A stretch of DNA of 64,000 nucleotides. Origin: Hyposmocoma kahamanoa (Eukaryota > Arthropoda > Insecta > Lepidoptera > Cosmopterigidae). Below, in pieces: positions 19,401 to 32,500 of the stretch; position 1 is the first letter of the stretch; each line of letters begins with the position of its first letter. The notes under the pieces were generated by a model that had not been told where the DNA came from, did no database searches, and was given only the letters and a program-made list of their open reading frames with translations. Where the stretch lies: positions 8,246,976 through 8,310,975 of the forward strand of contig NW_020653945.1 in the NCBI RefSeq assembly GCF_003589595.1, read 5' to 3'. Made by a program: the position numbers and the translations under genes.

Positions 19401-22400
19401 TTTTGAAGCTACGTAATAGCATATTATGTGCATTGCAGTGATCTCGATGTATTTACGCGTATCTCGGACGCAGTGATGCCATGCATGACGGGGTCTGTCA
19501 GCTATAAATTATGAGTCATCGCTGTTAATCGACCGCTAAGATAAAGGCATCGGCCGCGTAAAGCATATACGACCGGACAATACTAATACACATCTAAACA
19601 ATTGTGTCTAAATGTATCCATTATATTATTTATCGGAGATAATCGAATAGAGACGATTATCACTATAACGTATTGTTTTGTTGTATTTTTTATTTGATTT
19701 ATTGTACAAGTATTAATATTAACTCCAAATAGACCATACTCTCATGTTTTTGCACGGAAAATATCTTGCACGGAATTTGCCACAGTTTGACTGTTTTTCA
19801 CATAATTAACATTACGAACATTCCAATTATAAGACCGTTTTAAAACACTGCAGTAATTTTAAGTTATAATATCTATAAAAGTATTTAATTTAAACATTGA
19901 AGAAACGTTTATTATAAGTATCAAACTACGAATTTCTTACTCTTGGTGTAAAAAACCATACTTATATTATTTGTAATATATGTATAACTATATATAACTG
20001 CCTCTGTGGCCAAATGGTTATCGTGCTGGACTGCCACGCAGAGGTCCCAGGTTCGATTCCCGGGCCGGGAGGAATAGTTGTATGGCCTACAATTATTTCT
20101 CTCGTGAGTTTGGCTGTAATTTGTGGTTGTCTATGTGTGTGTCCATGGCACCCGCGACACAGGGTTTCCCTAGTGCGGGGCTACGTTGAGTGTGTGCATT
20201 ATTTCTTTATTGTGGGTCAGTCCCAAAGAGACGCGACGGAGAAAATTTGACATAACCAAAATTTGGCAAATTTGAAAAGTTTATCAACGGTCTGATATCA
20301 TAATATCAGAGTAATATCAAGTGTCATAACACTTGGAGAGGATGTCTATATATTTTTACAATATACACCCTGGACGATTACTACGGAAATTTCAAAAAAA
20401 ATATTCGAAATTCAAATAAACAAGATATTTTTGGTGGTGGTTTGTAAAGCGACCTTTCTTTAAATATCTATTCGTAAACTACTAGAAACAGATGTGATGT
20501 GCTCAATGGAATGTGACTATCAGTGTCAAAAACTACAAGATGGCGAATTGAAAATGGCAGCCGCAAAATGCTTGCTCCGATCCGGCTAAAAATTGACAAC
20601 GGGGATGCACCATAATAACGTGGTGTTCAAAAACGTTACCACGTTTTTTTGAATATAGCTGTTGTACGAAAGGTTTCCGTTTTTAAAATTTAAAGCAAGA
20701 AGCGCCTGCGAGTGCCACTGCTATTCTATTACTCTACTGCCAACGCATGGGCGTTATCAATATTTTTGCCACTCGGTATCTTTGCGATAGATAATTGAAT
20801 TCTATGAATTTAAGTTGATGTATTACACAACTGAAACTCAGGAGTAATTTCCAAATAGATTTTCTACTGCAACCTACATATCATTTATTGATTTGATCAA
20901 AAGAATGATATAGAAATAGACGGCTTATCTTGTTGCACGTTATGAGATAACATAACACACTAATTTTATTCTTTAATCCAATAATCCGTGTGTAGTTTGC
21001 ACAAAGCAAATATTTAAAGAAGCAAGTCAAAGATTTAAAAAAAAAATTCTTTGTGCAATAAACAATAATCCTGGTTTTTGCGTAGACTGCTATAGTACTA
21101 TTTCTAAACAACCAAACTTCGAAATTAACGAATTTCATACTTATGTCTATAGAATTAAGATTGGGCTTTTAATTACTACGGTTACGATGCCTGTTATAGT
21201 ACATTTTTCTCTCACTATATTGATGTTGCCCACTACAAATCGCGGTTATTTGCACAGGTTTCCGTACATTTAATGTTGGGTAGTTTCTAATATATTTTGT
21301 CGGAGCCAACATGTAGTGCCGCGGAGATTTTGTATACATGTTTGGTTAGGTAGTATTTTGATTTATCTGTCTGGATTTTATTAAGTGTCTTCTTGAGGTA
21401 TTGTTTTTGATATAGGGGTTGACATGTTCAATAACGATCAAAACCCCTAAATAAACAAAGAGTAAAAAAAATGCCTAAGTGCCATCAGAATCCGGAACAA
21501 AGGAAAACACCCGATGATTCAAATATAGAATATCGCTGCGCAAGCTTAACAGGATATTAGTCCTATATCTAAACTGTTAAACTATACTTTTTATTGCAGA
21601 AAATAATTAATTTGAAATAATACATTACAATAAAAGTTTTTATTTATATGTATAGCCAACCACAATATATTGCTGTATCTAGGGTTATCATTCCGAAAGA
21701 ACAATGGCTAAGTAATTGTTAAAAGAATTCTTTAGCATCTTCAAATGTCATAATTACAAGATTGAATAAAATAAATAATTTGATTTTCCAAGTTACACTA
21801 AAGGCCTGTAGCTCAAGTGACTAATTGGTATGCAACCGGACTGATATGTACAGCAGTCAGTTTTTCAGTTTCTTGGGCATATATATAGCTCCACATTCAG
21901 TTAGTTTACGTAATATCAAATGTACTGACTCGACCGATTTGCTATAAAGATTAACTACTTTATTACTAAAAATAAAGTAGGTAATTCCTTCGCGAAATAT
22001 GCCACGCGAGAACGTGGTAAACCTGACAAAAAAGTTCCCGGTATCAGGGATAGATGTCACGTTTCACAAAAAAATAATTTGTGCCGAGTTACCAGTATGT
22101 ATTAACTCAGTTTTTTTTACCACTATACCATTATATAAAATAATTTCCTCTGAATTTTCGTCACGTTACAAACACAAGGCACCATTCAATTTGTATGAAC
22201 TCTGTTTAAGAATTCTGTTGTTAATTTTGATATAATAATACATCGAATATATTTTATTAAATGTAGGTAAAACGTAGCCTCTAAAATTTCAAACTGGAAT
22301 ATCTTTAATTCCAGACTTCTCAGAATAGTAAACTGAAAACCAAATGTTTCAGGAATTTAAGCTCTATATTTTCACATATTTTTCATAAACAGACGCATAC

Positions 22401-25400
22401 AAATCATGTAAACAAAAATTTATAACGGACTTCGCCATTGTTCTTTGAATAGGTCGCTTGAAAAGCCTGACATGCAAGAAAATCCGGACTTTTTAGTAAC
22501 AAAGTAAAATCGAAAACATCTTTCTCTCTTTAAGCAGCAATAGAGCTTCTTGTGAAAGCGTTCGTCTAGTGAAGTGCCTCTAAAATTTTAACTTTACCTA
22601 TTTCTGCCGCTAAGCAGTATTGTCAGCATTACTGCGTTTCCGTTTTGAAGTGTAAGGATGCTGGTGAAATTACAGGCACACGGGGCTTGTCAACTTATGT
22701 CTCAGGGTGACAAGGTGCCACTGCGTGGCAGTGTCTCTCAGGTCTTTGAGATTTAAAACTCTGAGTGGCACTGCAACTGTTATGGATAGGGCGTGTCGCT
22801 TACCTACTACAAGGGGCACGATTTGTTCGTCCCGTCTCTTGATATCTTAAAAAAAGACTGGCTCTCTGGCCACAAAATTTTTGGCGTATCGAGTTTCATT
22901 ACATAATTGCGATGTTGATAGTTTACGTTTTATTCTGAAAATTGTTATCTTCGGCCGAAAAATACAGATAACAAATCCAAACGGATGGTACCCTTAGTTT
23001 ATCCGGCTACGAAATAAATTACAATATTTTGTTTATTATAGGAACAGCACGGACGTCCTATGATAAGAGATCGTAGAAAACTATATGTGTGTCGTATGTG
23101 TATGCATTTTGCAATTACTGTCTATGATCGTTTTGTTTGGGTTTGTGGAAAGAATTTTAGATTCTTTCCACAAACCCAAACAAAACGATCTCTTCGACAT
23201 AATTGTAGAACATTGTTAATTATTTTAGGGTAACCTTGATTTAAAGTACATGCATTGTAATGTAAGTGCTGTATTGGTTTCTGAAAGAAATATTTTCGGC
23301 TGTGTTTTCATGTTCCATAACAATAATACTTCTTTAGAACCAATACCAATGTTTATGTAGCGCATGAGTTACGAGTGTTTAAAACGTTTGTTTCATTTTT
23401 ATATCAACGTAAGCTAGAAACCAAATATTTCTATAGTAAAGTAAATAATGGTAATGTATGAAAAATAACTAAGTTGTTTATAATAAAAGGTTGTAAGTAT
23501 AACAAGCATGGAAATTGTTGTTTATTTATTTTGAAAGAAGGAAATGGTTTTTGATATTGTATCATTTTTATTTCTGGCGACCTCGTGATCCAGTTGTTAG
23601 GTTACTAGTAGCAATAGGTCCCGGGTTCGATTCTAGGTAGTATCTATTTTGGTACCGAACTTTCCTAATTTCGTTTTGGTCTAGGTGTTCTGAGTAATGC
23701 CTCAGAGTGCAGGAAATTCCCTAGTTTTGTCCAAATCATTTGTGTGGTATTCTTGTTCCTTATTAAGTATATTATTTTAGTTGTGCTAGTAAATTCATCT
23801 CAAAAAGAAGTGATAAATCATAAAAACATCTAAATTTCAAAATATAGACTTAAGGTCCTTTACCTCTCACCTACATAAACGTGTGTAAATGCCAAATGTG
23901 GTAATTACCCGTCCTAGTAATTATGGCAAACAAATGAATAGAATAAGTAAATGAATGTGACCCTCTTTATTTTGTAGACATTAACGTCCGATATTGCACT
24001 ATTATAGAAATGATATATTTTCCTAGTTTGAGCCCAGGCATATGGTGTGTTAGTCTAGCACATTCTTATTAGATTAGCGACTTCTCTTCTTCGTAAAATA
24101 GGTCTAAATTAGTAGTGTCATTAGATTAAGTCGAAATTGATAATTTGAATAAGGCAATCCTGTACATAATCTATGGGATAATGTTATTTGATCCTCAAAG
24201 ATATAATTTACTACGCTTTCATTACAAGATATTCTATAGTTGCACCCCTCCTTTCCAACTCTTAAATTTCTATCCCAATGTTGCCTGGAAGAAATTGCTA
24301 CTTAGCAATAAGACCGCTTGTTATACATTAGCTTACTCTGTGATACTTACATTACTGTTGTGTGTTGTCATCGTAATTTTAATGTGCAATAAAGAATATT
24401 TCATTCAATGAGTTGACACACACACACAGACACACACACACACATATATATATAAATAAATTGTTCCGTCTATATTAGTTGATCTACGGATAAATTATAA
24501 ATGAACAGCATCAAGGTAACACTATTGTTATGTTTAAGCAAATTAAATAAATATTTGGTATTCAAAAATAATATTTGAATCTCTTTTTTTATTATTGCTA
24601 CTTTTAACTTTTTTTATTGATGTCATTTATACTCAGTATATCTTTTGATATCGATATCCTAATAAATCTTGGTTGTTTGGTTGCGCTCTCCATTCAGTAG
24701 GTTAGGCTAGTATGTGAAAATGTAATACGAGCAAGGCAGAAGCCAAGCCGGCGAGTGCCTGAAGTAAATTTCCTTGCGTTTCCGAACATGTTTTCATGTC
24801 AAATTATATTATAATTAATATAATATTAGTATGTAAACATAATCAACATTTACTTTTAATGCTCATTTGTCTTAGTGTTGAGGTCCAACATAAAACTATC
24901 AAAGTTAATTTATACAAATCAAACATTTTTTTGCGTAGCTCAAAACAGATTAAAATATCCATTGATTTAATTTATTTATATCTTAGAGAAAGAATCAATC
25001 AATAAAAAAGATGAGCGTTTAGATCTTTTTGCCTGCTGCTGTTACAAATTGATCATTTAAATATCTTGGCGTGGCGGCCGACCGCAAATAAAATAATATA
25101 ATTTAAAAAATGACTATATCTACATGCCTTAAGCTATTACAAAAACCAAGTACGCTGATGTGTTGCGACATGCTGTACCAAATTATTGAGAAAACTCGAT
25201 TTTTGATAGATTTAACTACTGAAACAGACCCTATTTTATGACTGGTACAGTATAAATTATTGTGGCATTTCTCGGTATTTTTAAGCATTTAAAAACACGA
25301 TGTATATGGTGCGAAGATACGACTTTATTCTCTGCGTTAGCATGAAACACTGCATATATGAAGATAAAGTGAATTGTCACAACAAGGCAGTGCGGGCGTA

Positions 25401-26252
25401 GGATGAAAAATGTTAGACCTACATTTTCTGCGTATCAACTTAGAATTGTGAATTTGACTTGTATTCGTTTATTATAAAATATACGTACGCCATTGACTTA
25501 CAAATAAATGGACGACGGGTCTAATACAAAAACCACGAAAAAAAATGTCCCAAGCCAACCTATTTAAACGCAGTGACATGTAAAGGAATATGAAAAAGCT
25601 AAAACGTTTAATTTAAATTGTAATGTCATCGCAGTACTGTCTAATTTTGCTTGCTTCGCTGTCAGTCGAACAAACGAAGACTAAAGCGTGAATGACGCTC
25701 TGTATACGATTTTAACGCCCTATAAGTTCGGACACTTTTTAGCGCGGACCCGACGTCCATATAATTGTAAGTCATTGACGTACGCGCTTATTTTTTAACA
25801 ACCCAAAACACATGAATACACAATGACTATTATTAAAACTTTTTTTTTCTACGACAATACTTATTCGACTTCCCGTACAAACCGCCTCTAATTTTTAGAA
25901 ACGTCGTGTTAACTGGTTTCTAGTGATTTTAAATTAACACTTGTGTCCTTAATTAACCTTAGACCTATTTCTGATTTAGTCTGAGTAGATGTAATTTATT
26001 ATTATTGATGCAAAGATCGAACAATACAGAAAAATTCTTCGACCTGACTATGAACCAGCATCTGTTGCCACACCGGGGCCACCGTCTTACCAACTGAGCT
26101 CGAGTCAGCATTTTATAAATTCCTCTCGAAGTATGTGCTTATTGCAGATTTTTTTATTGGGTTTAAATGTTATTTATTCAGGTTTAAACTGTTGTATCTA
26201 ATCTAAAAGTATATACATTTCTGTTCTTTTATGATAGTTCAACTTCCGTGAG

Positions 26253-26283
<31 letters not shown>

Positions 26284-26517
26284 CTCTGTCTATCTGTGTC
26301 TCTCTGTCTCTCTGTCTCTCTCTCTCTGTCTCTCTGTCTCTCTGTCTCTCTCTCTCTGTCTCTCTCTCTGTCTCTCTCTCTCTGTCTCTCTCTCTCTGTC
26401 TCTCTCTCTCTCCCTCTNNNNNNNNNNNNNNNNNNNNNNNNNNNNNNNNNNNNNNNNNNNNNNNNNNNNNNNNNNNNNNNNNNNNNNNNNNNNNNNNNNN
26501 NNNNNNNNNNNNNNNNN

Positions 26518-26570
<53 letters not shown>

Positions 26571-29500
26571 ACTGCTGAATCTATTCCACTATTACATTAA
26601 TTAAAAGCTCCATAACTACACCAATTTTGCTTTCGTTTATAAATCTAACGATAGTCCTACGTTTTCAGTGTTGAACTTAACCTTGATCGACTTGCCGGGC
26701 CTGACGAAGGTGCCCATTGGCGACCAGCCAGCGGACATCGAGCAACAGATCAAGGCCATGATCTTCCAGTTCATCCGACGCGAGTCCTGCCTCATCCTAG
26801 CTGTGACGCCCGCTAACACCGACTTGGCGAACAGTGATGCCTTGAAACTTGCCAAAGAAGTTGACCCACAAGGTTGGTTTGTAGACACTTCTGTAAGTGC
26901 GTATGTGCTCGTTGAAAAACTTCTTACTTCATCGATCACAGTCCTTGGAGAGCATTTATTCATGGTTGTCAAATAAATAACTCACAATCCTAATTTAGTT
27001 TTTCAATTTTAGTTTCTAAATTACTACTTAGAATTTGGCAGCAAGGAATAAGTTTTTTAAATCGTAGTTTAATTAAGAACTGAATTAGAAAATGGTTTTA
27101 ATAAGATATTGTCACGTTTCTGCTCATTATTGTAATTTGAACATTCTATTTTCGGTAAATTATGATTATGTCGTTATTCTAGCGGTATTGAAAATCGATA
27201 AAATATGTGAAAAATATGTATGTAATTAGCCACTTCCACGCGAGGAAGATAAAATACAATTCGCGATTTGTGACCTTGTTCATCGATTGAGCAGTAGTGG
27301 GCGTTATAAATTGACCTAGGCAATTATCTAATACCCAACGATGTAATTTAAACTTAAAACATACAATTTCAAAGAAATTCATATACATTTAAATTCTATT
27401 TGATTCAGAATGAATACCGCCACACGATCGTCACGTACGTCAGCCTATTACAGTCCAGTGTGCTGGACTTGCGCCTGTCCAAAAAAGGAGGAATCTCCAC
27501 GCATACAAAAGAATGTCACTCCAATTAGGAGGGCATAATTCTGTAATAACAATAATCAAATTGTAATCAATAATAAACATCTATTTGAATTGGATAAAAA
27601 TTAAGACCAGTATCCTACCTCCAGGTCTACGCACAATCGGCGTGATAACGAAGCTCGACTTGATGGACGAGGGTACTGACGCCCGCGATGTGCTGGAGAA
27701 CAAGCTGCTGCCGTTGCGACGAGGGTACATCGGCGTTGTTAACCGCTCGCAGAAGGATATCGACGGTCGCAAGGACATCGCCGCTGCGCTCGCTGCTGAA
27801 AGGAAATTCTTTCTAAGGTACTGTAACAACAACTATTGTACTATCTTCCGATTGTGGCCGTTAAACCTATATTCTCCATTCGTTACCGGTGATTCGTGCA
27901 GTCTGCGATTCACCGGGCTAATCGACTACTCTTAATTTTCTTTCCCGAAGTGGCAGTTGTTAGGGATTGTTTAAAATGTTCCATTAAACAGTCGTTGCAT
28001 GTTTTGTTTTGAATAAGATATTGTAAGTTTGGCATTTGTTAGCTGCGCGCCTTCTAATGGATCGAAGCAAAAATAAAAATGGCAGCGTTCTTTAGAAGTA
28101 GTAGAACTCCTTCTAAAAGAGTTCTTCCAGGGAAGTATAGCCAGCCACCTTACCTATTTCTGCTGACAAGCAATAATGTGAGCATTACTACTTTCCTGAC
28201 TTGAAGGGCAAGGGAGCTGCTAGAATTACAGGGAAGGAGTAGCGCCCCTCTTTATGATGTAAAGCTCTGAGTGGCACTGCGATTGTTATGGACAGGCGTG
28301 GTGTTTATTCGTCCGGTAACTTGGAACAAAAAAAAAAGAAAAAATTGGGGGCCAAGATTCTCTCTAAATCGATTAGTCAAAAGTGTTAGCTACTTCTATT
28401 GATATTGTTTGGTTTTTCCCACAGTCACCCATCGTACAGACACATCGCTGACCGGCTGGGCACACCATATCTCCAGCGTGTGCTCAACCAACAACTGACC
28501 AATCACATTCGCGATACGTTGCCAGGCCTGCGCGACAAGCTGCAGAAGCAACTGCTTACCCTGGAGAAGGATGTCGACCAGTACAAACACTTTAGGCCTG
28601 ACGATCCTTCCATCAAAACCAAGGCTATGTTGCAGTGAGTATTGATGTCACTATCGGCCACGATGAAAAATATAACGTGATGTATGTTGTAATTATTAAT
28701 ATGAATATAATAACTAACCAGCTCGACTGTCCGTACGTGAATTCTTTGATTCACATATGTAAAAAAAAATTGTAGTAGTGTAGTGTTTTTGTCCTCTCTG
28801 TCATTTTTATGTATGTACATGTACTAACATTAGTATTTAAGTGTAACTGTTACTAACACTAAATGGGTCCTTGTTACCTTAATAAACAAAATTTTTATTT
28901 CTTTATAATAATTAAAATATACCTGTGACCATGCTATACCGTAGCGTCGCTCTGCCAACTGAGCTACAGGTCGAGTCAACAGGTCGACGAAATTCGTCTA
29001 TGTGTCTGTTTAGATAAATGTATCAACGTGGTAAAACATCATGAAATTTACATTAACTAAAATGACGGACAACTCGCATATTTAAGTCGAATTGTTGCTC
29101 GACATGTTTCGAACCAATTCGTGGTCCTTAATTATGAGATTTCGCGGCGGTGATACGACGGAAACTCGTTTGCTTCATTTTTATTAAACTCGTACGTCAC
29201 GAGTAGTCAAGTTTTCAAGTTTGGTGTGTAAACAGGAAAACGACGAATGAGAAGACATTGGAACATGAAGCAAACGAATGACTTTTGCACGACGTGCTTA
29301 GTGTCTGCCTTATCGCTTCCGTTGTCACATTGTTTGCCTAAAAAAAATTAAGTCACTAAAATATAACATTTCAGAAATACAATTTGTATGACATAATTAG
29401 GGTATATTTGCAAGTTTCTATTTAGTACAGTATTTGTGTCTACATTTATTTACGTAAATAGCGGTAGGAAGTACAATTTAAAGTTATTTGAAATGCGGGC

Positions 29501-32500
29501 ATCTATTACGACCTTATACCAAATTTCAAAACAGAAGGCGTAAAGAATAAGAAGAATATAGAGCTAATGGAATTTTGTTGTTACTAACATCATTCATTTA
29601 GTTTATGGCAATTTGTGATCTCGGTAGGATGATCCAGCAACTTCAGACGGACTTCGAACGTACAATCGAAGGCTCGGGCTCTGCACAGATCAACACCAAC
29701 GAGTTGTCTGGAGGTGCCAAGATCAATCGGTTGTTCCATGAGCGATTTCCCTTCGAGATTGTTAAGATGGAATTCGACGAAAAGGAGCTGCGGAGGGAGA
29801 TTGCCTTTGCTATTCGGAATATCCATGGTATTAGGGTAAGTGGACATCAGTATTAAGCATATATTGATTCTTAGAAACATTATTTAAATGTCTAAAAGGT
29901 AGATTTTTGTCGGAAATTGATTGTTGAATCTAATTTTTCTTATATAGGTGGGTCTATTCACTCCCGACATGGCGTTTGAGGCTATAGTAAAGAAACAAAT
30001 CTCGCGACTGAAGGAGCCTTGCCTCAAGTGCGTCGATCTCGTCGTTCAGGAACTCTCCAACGTCGTGCGCTTCTGTACTGAACGAGTAAGTTTTAATTAC
30101 AATAAGATACATATATGATCTGGCACTGGAACTGGATTTCGCCTGTACTTTAATGTTGTGTGATAGGATCCTTAGAGCATTGTAATAGCGTGCTATGTCA
30201 ATGTTTACATAGCGTGCTATGTAATTCCACCAATACTTTGATATAGCACAAATCTATTTATTGAAAACTTGGATTATTAAGAATTACAACGGGCGGCCTT
30301 TCGCAATAGATAGGTAACCAACAATTGAAAAATAGTACTTTACGGTTACTGTATCAGCCCTGTTGTTCTGGTGGACATGGATGTCTTCCAAGAAAATTAT
30401 GTGTTTTGATCTCTGAACACCTCAGGTTGAAGTAAGTTGACGTAAACGACAAGTCCCGTCACAAGTAAATAAATAAAAAGTGTACGATATAGACTTGAAT
30501 GCTTATTTGTGGCCGATCCCTTGTGCAGCGAGTTGTCAACTGCAATTATGGCCATTTACGCGTACAATAGGTAGGGTGCTAAATTAACAAAAATGCTAGC
30601 CGGTGCAAAAACCGTACGTTTGTATGCAAACAAAAGAAACCTCATGTACACAACCATTTTTTTAAATATATTACGTGGTCACAGTGCTTCTAGTCGTAGA
30701 ATAGCAAATTCATATTTTAAGTGTACAAAAACAAGTAAAATTGTAAAAAATATAAAATGTATTTGCTACCATGTGCATAATACACGCATACATACAATTA
30801 CTAATTTGTTGTAATGTACCACTAGATGTCGCGCTACCCGCGCCTGCGTGAGGAGACGGAGCGCATCATCATGTCACACGTACGCTCGCGTGAACAGCAA
30901 TGCAAGGAACAGCTCGTTCTGCTTATCGACTGTGAGCTCGCCTACATGAATACCAACCACGAGGATTTCATTGGATTTGCCAAGTAAGATACTTGGCAAT
31001 ACTACCGTGTTAAGCTTTCTGCTCATCAGGCGGCGCCTCTTGAAAATTATATTTTATTGAAAATCACGCAACGACGACTCGCACAAATCAATATGCATAA
31101 AATGTGGTGGAAAATTGCCATGTACAAATGTTAAAAAAAAAAAAGGATATGGATGCTGATGGGGATGCTGTTAAAACGTCCAGAGTTATAAAGAAACAAA
31201 AAGCACCTTCAACGTCAATACTGACGAAGAGATTCTTCGGAGATATCATCTTTCCAAGCAATCAATAAAACAAAGAAGTTTTCGTTTTCGAGTATTTTTA
31301 AGTAACATTTTTGATGTTATTTATCATTCTTTTTATATTTCAGTGCTCAGAACCAGTCGGAAAACGCAGTGAAATCAGGGCATCGAGCCGGGCTTGGAAA
31401 CCAGGTCATCAGGAAAGGATACATGTGCATACACAATTTGGGCATTATGAAAGGTAATATATACACGTTCATTTTTAATTAGTAAAGAAAATTCAGTTGA
31501 TAGTTCTTTGGGATGTATCAATATGATTAAACCAATGGGATTGTTTATTGTGAATTTAGTGCTACATTTCAAATTATATAAAATTATATGGTCAGTTTGT
31601 ATATCTTACTGCATTCTCAAAGAATTCTTTCTTTTATTGATTTCATTCTTAAAAGGTTGATTTTATTTGTAGGTGGTTCTCGTGACTACTGGTTTGTGCT
31701 AACCTCTGAAAGCATCTCGTGGTACAAGGACGAGGAAGAACGTGAAAAGAAGTACATGCTGCCGCTGGATGGGCTCAAGCTGCGGGATCTTGAGCAAGGC
31801 TTCATGTCGCGCCGCCACATGTTCGCTCTCTTTAACCCTGATGGCAGGAATGTTTACAAGGTTCGTTCAACTCTAGATACAGGAGTGTACCATAGAATCA
31901 TTGAAAATTTGCCATATAGAGACCGTCTGTTGTCTGTCCCTCACTATAATCAACTCGCGACGATGTGCCGAATAGAGGAAGATCTGAATTACATCACTTT
32001 TTTACATTTAAAAAATGTCGGAGCTGTGGTTTTACTTTACATCAAATGCTGGGATGATGGATACGTTTGAACACTGTAGAACTCCGTAAGTTGTCCTTCC
32101 ACACGTCCTACTAAACGTAATTATTTGTTGAAGGTTCAAAATTATCAAGATATTTATTTTGTTTTATGATTGTCTGATAAATATCCCATGTATTTCCAAT
32201 AATTATCAATGTTGAGTCACACTTTTGTCTCTTTAAATGACAAACAATTAGAAAATTAAATAAACACGAAGAAAAATCTTTAGGAAAACTATTTGGTTTG
32301 CGATTGTTTGTCACGTTTGGATTTGGATATATCTCAGATGCAAACACTTGACACGACAGTGCTAGCGGTAGCATTTTGTTTATCCAATTAATTTTATGAG
32401 TATCAAGATGATCAAGGAATATTTATCAACATAATTATAGCAATAATGATCACTTCGAATCCTGTATTTTTTACTAACAAATGTTATGAATGATAATTTT

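Larger units (their letters stand above)
13495..26668 (+). other. 13.2-kb dynamin intron (exon 3 to exon 4)
   Basis: No supported exon lies in it. It is filled with family C repeats, a LINE 3' end, a mariner pseudocopy, several SINEs, a family B repeat, a hairpin, a (CA)n run at about 24418-24442 and a TC microsatellite with an assembly gap. Stretches such as 14900-16000, 20620-21780 and 24480-26000 show nothing recognisable. Confidence 0.7.

Noticed and set aside
19995..20065. tRNA gene
   Set aside because: The A and B boxes fit, but the 5' and 3' ends do not form an acceptor stem and the unit repeats five times with the same non-tRNA body. It is a SINE.
26248..26604. 118-codon Ser-Leu protein
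   Set aside because: Translation of a TC microsatellite and Ns.
29605..29627. Extra coding bases (MAICDLGR) at the start of dynamin exon 7
   Set aside because: Only the acceptor at 29626-29627 restores CAG ATG ATC CAG in phase with exon 6; the earlier ATG is intronic.
31861..32070. Alternative dynamin C-terminus reading through exon 11
   Set aside because: The open frame after 31860 is intron sequence with a weak donor context, and no known PH domain truncation matches it.
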